This document shows, in pieces, positions 60,940 to 64,000 of a DNA stretch of 64,000 bases (position 1 is its first letter; each line of letters starts with the position of its first letter). The notes below the pieces were generated by a model, which was not told the origin of the DNA, did not search any database, and saw only the letters and a list, made by a program, of their open reading frames with translations. Position numbers and translations under genes: made by a program. The stretch covers positions 62,001 to 126,000 of the forward strand of contig NZ_MLFR01000011.1 in NCBI RefSeq assembly GCF_002095475.1. Reading direction: 5' to 3'. Origin of the DNA: Pantoea rwandensis. GTDB taxonomy: Bacteria > Pseudomonadota > Gammaproteobacteria > Enterobacterales > Enterobacteriaceae.

Positions 60940-61526
60940 ACGCTCTCCAATCCCGCACGCTGTTTCACCGCGCGACGACTCACCGCCAGCAGGTTGCGTG
61001 CTTCCGCATCATCTGGGCAGGCGCGCGCCAGTGCTACCGCTCCCACCATCTCCGCCAGCATGCTGCTTGCAACATCATCCGCTTGCGGATGGTTGAGTTC
61101 ATGCAGTGCCTGCGCCAGCCGTTGACGCACAGCTTCACGACGCTGTGAAAACAGCGTACGCGTTTCAATGGGCAAATGGGCTATCTCACTCACCAGCGCA
61201 GGCATCGGGCATCCTTCTCCCGGCGTGTTGCGATGATGCTCCGAGAGATAGTTGTCGATGAGTTGCGTCAACCGCTCTGTGGGATCTTCCAGGCTGATAA
61301 TCGCTGCAAAACGCTGCGCTGAGTCGGCAAACATCTCGGCGATCACCGCTTCGACCAGTGCCTCACGCGAGGCAAAGTGCGCGTAGAAGCCGCCGTGAGT
61401 TAGGCCAGCACGCTTCATCAGCGCCGCCACGCCAATACCTTCGGTGCCGCTCTCACGCATCACCACTGCGGCTTCATCAAGTATGCGCTGTCGCGTACGC
61501 GCTTTGTGGCTCAGCTTTTCCATCAT
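60936..61526 (-). CDS. TetR-family regulator divergent from an SDR gene
   Basis: Repressor (196 aa). N-terminal [23 protein letters not shown] and [21 protein letters not shown] (residues about 7-55), of the YsiA/AcrR type with the typical GGFYAHFxSRE. C-terminal ligand domain contains [16 protein letters not shown], a motif of the TetR_C_33-like group. Shine-Dalgarno AGGA precedes ATG 61526. A 20-bp palindrome in the divergent spacer is its probable operator, and the SDR gene the probable target. The stop overlaps mug. Confidence 0.88.
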   Translation of the reverse strand: MMEKLSHKARTRQRILDEAAVVMRESGTEGIGVAALMKRAGLTHGGFYAHFASREALVEAVIAEMFADSAQRFAAIISLEDPTERLTQLIDNYLSEHHRNTPGEGCPMPALVSEIAHLPIETRTLFSQRREAVRQRLAQALHELNHPQADDVASSMLAEMVGAVALARACPDDAEARNLLAVSRRAVKQRAGLESV

Positions 61527-61596
61527 TCGTCATCCTGCTCATCGTTAATGGCAATCAGTGTAATTATTACGATCATCATATTCCAGCTTGACGAAA

Positions 61597-61616
61597 AATA
61601 TGATGATCGTCATATT
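61597..61616. promoter_or_regulatory. 20-bp palindrome, likely TetR operator
   Basis: AATATGATGATCGTCATATT is its own reverse complement except at one symmetric pair. A half-site copy (GATCATCATATT) lies at 61571-61582 on the regulator side. Confidence 0.75.
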
Positions 61617-61658
61617 AATCTCATTAGATATGACAACCATCATTTACAGGAACAGACC

Positions 61659-62441
61659 ATGACTCAACAACTGGCTTTGATCACCGGCGCTTCCAGCGGT
61701 ATTGGCGCAACCTATGCGAAACAACTGGCGGCACGCGGCAGCAATCTGATTCTGGTAGCGCGTGATGAATCACGTTTGAACCAGCTGGCGCAATCACTGC
61801 GTGAGGCACACGGCGTAGATGTCAGCGTGCTGGCGGCAGATCTGACTCAAGCAGATGATCTGGCAAAAGTGGCACGTGAACTGCGTGACAACCACGACAT
61901 CACGATGCTGGTCAACAATGCGGGAATGGTGGTGGAAGGTGAGTTTACCGACGCCGATATTCAGCCGATTCAGACCATGCTGTCGCTCAACATCATTGCA
62001 CTTACCGAACTGGCCCACAGCGCTGCACAAGCTTTCCGTACACGCGGGCAAGGCACCATCGTGAACATCGCGTCAGTAGTCGCACTGGTGCATGAAGTGA
62101 TGAATGGCGCCTATAACGCCAGCAAAGCCTATGTGCTGTCGCTGACGCGTAATATGGACCGCGAGTTAGCAGGCCGTGGTGTGGTGCTGCAAGCCGTGCT
62201 GCCCGGCTTCACGCGGACCGAGATCTTTGATCGTGCTGGGAAATCTATTAACGACATCCCAGCCGAGAAGATAATGGAAGTCGAGGATCTGGTCACGGCT
62301 GCGCTGCGCGGCTTGGATGCGGGCGAGCTGATTACCATCCCTTCCGTGGAAGAGATGAGCCTGTGGCAGAAGCTTGATGAAGCGCGTGGCGCGATGATCC
62401 CGTTTATCTCATTGAATAAGCCCGCATCACGCTATCTGTAA
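61659..62441 (+). CDS. Short-chain dehydrogenase/reductase (SDR family)
   Basis: NAD(P)-dependent oxidoreductase, classical SDR (260 aa). Cofactor motif TGASSGIG at residues about 9-16, NNAG at about 86-89, catalytic Ser in NIASVVALV and YNASK (Tyr and Lys) near residue 155. The substrate is not deducible. ATG 61659 with CAGGAA upstream; longer frames are out of the conserved start. Probably repressed by the divergent TetR gene through the palindrome between them. Confidence 0.93.
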   Translation: MTQQLALITGASSGIGATYAKQLAARGSNLILVARDESRLNQLAQSLREAHGVDVSVLAADLTQADDLAKVARELRDNHDITMLVNNAGMVVEGEFTDADIQPIQTMLSLNIIALTELAHSAAQAFRTRGQGTIVNIASVVALVHEVMNGAYNASKAYVLSLTRNMDRELAGRGVVLQAVLPGFTRTEIFDRAGKSINDIPAEKIMEVEDLVTAALRGLDAGELITIPSVEEMSLWQKLDEARGAMIPFISLNKPASRYL

Positions 62442-62455
62442 GCTTTGGGCGTTGC

Positions 62456-62486
62456 TGAGGCAAGGTGCGTGGTGTGCCTTGCCTCA
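62456..62486 (+). terminator. Terminator hairpin after the SDR gene
   Basis: Perfect 10-bp arms TGAGGCAAGG and CCTTGCCTCA with an 11-base loop, followed by TAAAAAC; no T-run on the plus strand. Confidence 0.65.
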
Positions 62487-62626
62487 TAAAAACAGCAATG
62501 GCTGGGTGTGGGCTGAGCGTTGATATGGTGTGAAAAGGGATTTTTTCTTGGAGATCAATGACTCAGATATTGTTCTAAATTTCACCAACCGATTGGCGAA
62601 CGCTGGATCACCTATCCGAGATACTT

Positions 62627-62632
62627 TATAAT
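62627..62632 (+). promoter_or_regulatory. -10 box of the tRNA-Ile2 promoter
   Basis: Perfect TATAAT 13 bases before the tRNA, followed by a C/G-rich discriminator (CCCCGCTC) typical of stringently controlled stable-RNA genes. The -35 (TGGATC region) is weak. Confidence 0.6.
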
Positions 62633-62644
62633 CCCCGCTCCGCT

Positions 62645-62720
62645 GGCCCCTTAGCTCAGTGGTTAGAGCAGGCGACTCATAATCGCTTGGTCGCTGGTTC
62701 AAACCCAGCAGGGGCCACCA
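62645..62720 (+). tRNA. ileX: tRNA-Ile2 (anticodon CAU, lysidine type)
   Basis: 76-nt cloverleaf with encoded CCA. Acceptor GGCCCCT pairs with AGGGGCC, the D arm has TAGCTCAGTGGTTAGAGCA, the anticodon arm is GCGACTCATAATCGC with CAT at 62678-62680, and the T arm is GCTGGTTCAAACCCAGC. It matches E. coli ileX almost base for base, and the position after mug agrees. The CAU anticodon is converted by TilS to lysidine to read AUA, so this is not a methionine tRNA. Confidence 0.95.
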
Positions 62721-62748
62721 AATTTATCTATATATTACATTCAGTTAG

Positions 62749-62777
62749 GCCACCTACTTATGAGGTGGTCTTTTTAT
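62749..62777 (+). terminator. Rho-independent terminator after tRNA-Ile2
   Basis: CCACCT-ACTTATG-AGGTGG stem followed by TCTTTTTATTT. Confidence 0.85.
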
Positions 62778-63073
62778 TTATGTCTAGTAATGTCCCCTTT
62801 TTGTCCCCTCACGATCAGCTTTCACTCACAGTGGTGAACGGTATGGATGTGGATTATGCACAGAGGTGCTCAGTCATCAGCGCAACATCATCAAGAACTA
62901 CTGACGAAATGATTTAATCGAGTCTGATTTTTGAAATCTGCTAGGGTTATCTGCATGGTGTAAAGCTTTTATCTGCAAGTTTTGCACACCATAATCATCA
63001 ACATGGATTGCATACATTACTATTTATATTCAATAATCAATTAGATCCGATGTACCATTAAAGGGAGTTTTGT
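62778..63073. other. AT-rich spacer after tRNA-Ile2, probable island boundary
   Basis: About 300 bases without a convincing gene. TGTCCCC occurs twice at 62791-62797 and 62802-62808. Base composition falls sharply compared with the backbone. A tRNA 3' end is a common integrase target; the matching downstream repeat and integrase would lie beyond the window and are not seen. Confidence 0.4.
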
Positions 63074-64000
63074 GTGAAATCAGTATTTTTTGGATTTTAT
63101 AGTATCAGTGAAAATGATTTGAAAAACATTTGGAAATCCGATTCAACTCTATTTGTGTTTGACACGAATTGTTTGCTTAATCTTTACAGATGTGAAGACC
63201 AGACCAGAGATGACATAATTAGTGTAATGAAAGAGGTTTCCAATAGAAGTTGGCTATCTTTTCAAGTTGGATTTGAGTACCAGAAAAACAGAAGAACTGT
63301 AATTGAAGAAAGTGTCAGTAGTTTAATTAAAATTAAGAACGAACTTGAGGATACTTACAATAAGAATGTTTTATCCTCTGCTAAGATTAAAAAACACCTT
63401 TATAACGCCTTAAGCGATGAAATTTCAACTCTCCAAAAAGAACTTAAAGAACCTATTGATAAATATATAAAGGAAAAGATTTCTCCTCGAATAGATAGTA
63501 AAAAAGCCATTTCAGAACGCGATTCAATTAGACATGAAATTGATACAATGTTTTCTGACAGGGTAGGCTTCCCACCCTCACAGGAAAGAATAAATAAAAT
63601 CAACAGCGAGGGAGAAACGAGATATCAACTTAAGCACCCTCCTGGTTTTATGGATGACAAAAAAAGGGTAAATCTTTTTTCTTTCAAATCGAGTTCCAAG
63701 ATAAATTTGGCGATCTTTATTTGTGGAAAGAGATAATCGAAAAATCAAAATCTGATGACATTAAAGATGTCATCTTCGTATGTGATGACCAGAAAGAAGA
63801 CTGGTATTTTGAATTGTCAGGCCGAAAACATGGTGTGCTGGAGTCTTTAACAACAGAAATATGCCGTGAAGCAAACCTCAAAAGTTTCAAACTAATTACT
63901 CAATTAACCTTTTTACACGAAGCAAAGAGCTATCTAAATAATATCAACATTCGTGATTCATCTTTAAAAGAAGTTGAGGAATTATCTCAAGTAGTGCGCA
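63074..64000 (+). CDS. PIN-like-domain protein, frameshifted as read and cut by the window edge
   Basis: Putative metal-dependent nuclease with a PIN-like (PIN_8-type) fold. It begins GTG 63074 (AAAGGGAG upstream). Metal-binding Asp30 is in TLFVFDTNCLLNLYR, and FQVGFEYQKNRR supplies the next acidic residue. A long helical coil follows (about 75-170). The frame stops at 63736, but the next frame from 63676 continues FFFQIEFQDKFGDLYLWKE, then DVIFVCDDQKEDWYFELSG with the later acidic motif, open to the edge. One base is missing (or two extra) in the A7G3 run at 63659-63668. The gene is AT-rich, unlike the backbone. Relatives occur in defence islands, so a defence role is possible but unproven. 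Confidence 0.75.

Noticed and set aside
62645..62720. tRNA-Met call from the CAU anticodon
   Set aside because: The body of the tRNA matches ileX (Ile2, lysidine) rather than elongator or initiator Met tRNA, and the position by mug agrees.
62687..62917. 76-codon open frame starting inside the tRNA
   Set aside because: Begins within the tRNA-Ile2 gene and crosses its terminator; no credible ribosome site.

Overview
The window is chromosomal DNA from a gammaproteobacterium of the order Enterobacterales, most likely a Pantoea/Erwinia-type genome (Erwiniaceae; the genus is inference). The backbone follows the Escherichia coli 65-69 min region gene by gene: exbD-exbB / metC-yghB-yqhC-dkgA-ftsP-plsC-parC / mdaB-ygiN / parE-yqiA-cpdA-yqiB-nudF / tolC-ygiB-ygiC / ygiD-ribB / ubiK / hldE-glnE-ygiF / ygiM-cca / uppP-folB / plsY / tsaD / rpsU-dnaG-rpoD / mug / tRNA-Ile2(CAU). 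yqhD, ygiS-qseBC and zupT, present at these places in E. coli, are absent.

Accessory segments sit between the backbone blocks. (1) 1-8.2 kb: a truncated MHYT-GGDEF diguanylate cyclase divergent from a five-gene archaic (Csu-type) chaperone-usher pilus operon, then a citrate/proton symporter. (2) 18.9-25.2 kb, between parC and mdaB: a fructose-family PTS operon (PRD antiterminator/activator, EIIA, EIIB, EIIC) with two class II aldolases, then a periplasmic cyclohexadienyl dehydratase. (3) 26.3-33.1 kb, between ygiN and parE: a LysR regulator with a probable CTG start, an orphan FepA-type receptor behind a Fur box, and a GntR regulator with a divergent sugar-acid dehydratase and ACS-family MFS carrier. 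(4) 59.6-62.5 kb: an orphan anion-binding protein and a TetR/SDR divergent pair around mug. (5) From 62.7 kb to the right edge, after tRNA-Ile2: AT-rich DNA with a PIN-like-domain gene, probably the start of a genomic island that continues outside the window.

The genes form several working units. ExbB/ExbD energise TonB-dependent uptake (the FepA homologue is a client) and both promoters carry Fur-box-like sequences. TolC is the shared outer-membrane exit duct. parC and parE give topoisomerase IV. rpsU-dnaG-rpoD is the macromolecular synthesis operon. hldE feeds LPS core heptose. ribB is preceded by an FMN riboswitch.

Two sequence-level patterns stand out. First, at least five genes carry a single-base frameshift that homology says should not be there (yqhC, the enolase-superfamily dehydratase, tolC, ygiB, the PIN-like gene). 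tolC and ygiB have the same extra A in the same CAAAAACGC context. Residual sequencing error is the likeliest explanation, so broken ORFs here should be treated as intact until checked. Second, intergenic spaces carry a family of GTAG-headed palindromes, mostly as inverted pairs (REP/REPIN-like). I found no CRISPR array, insertion sequence or rRNA.
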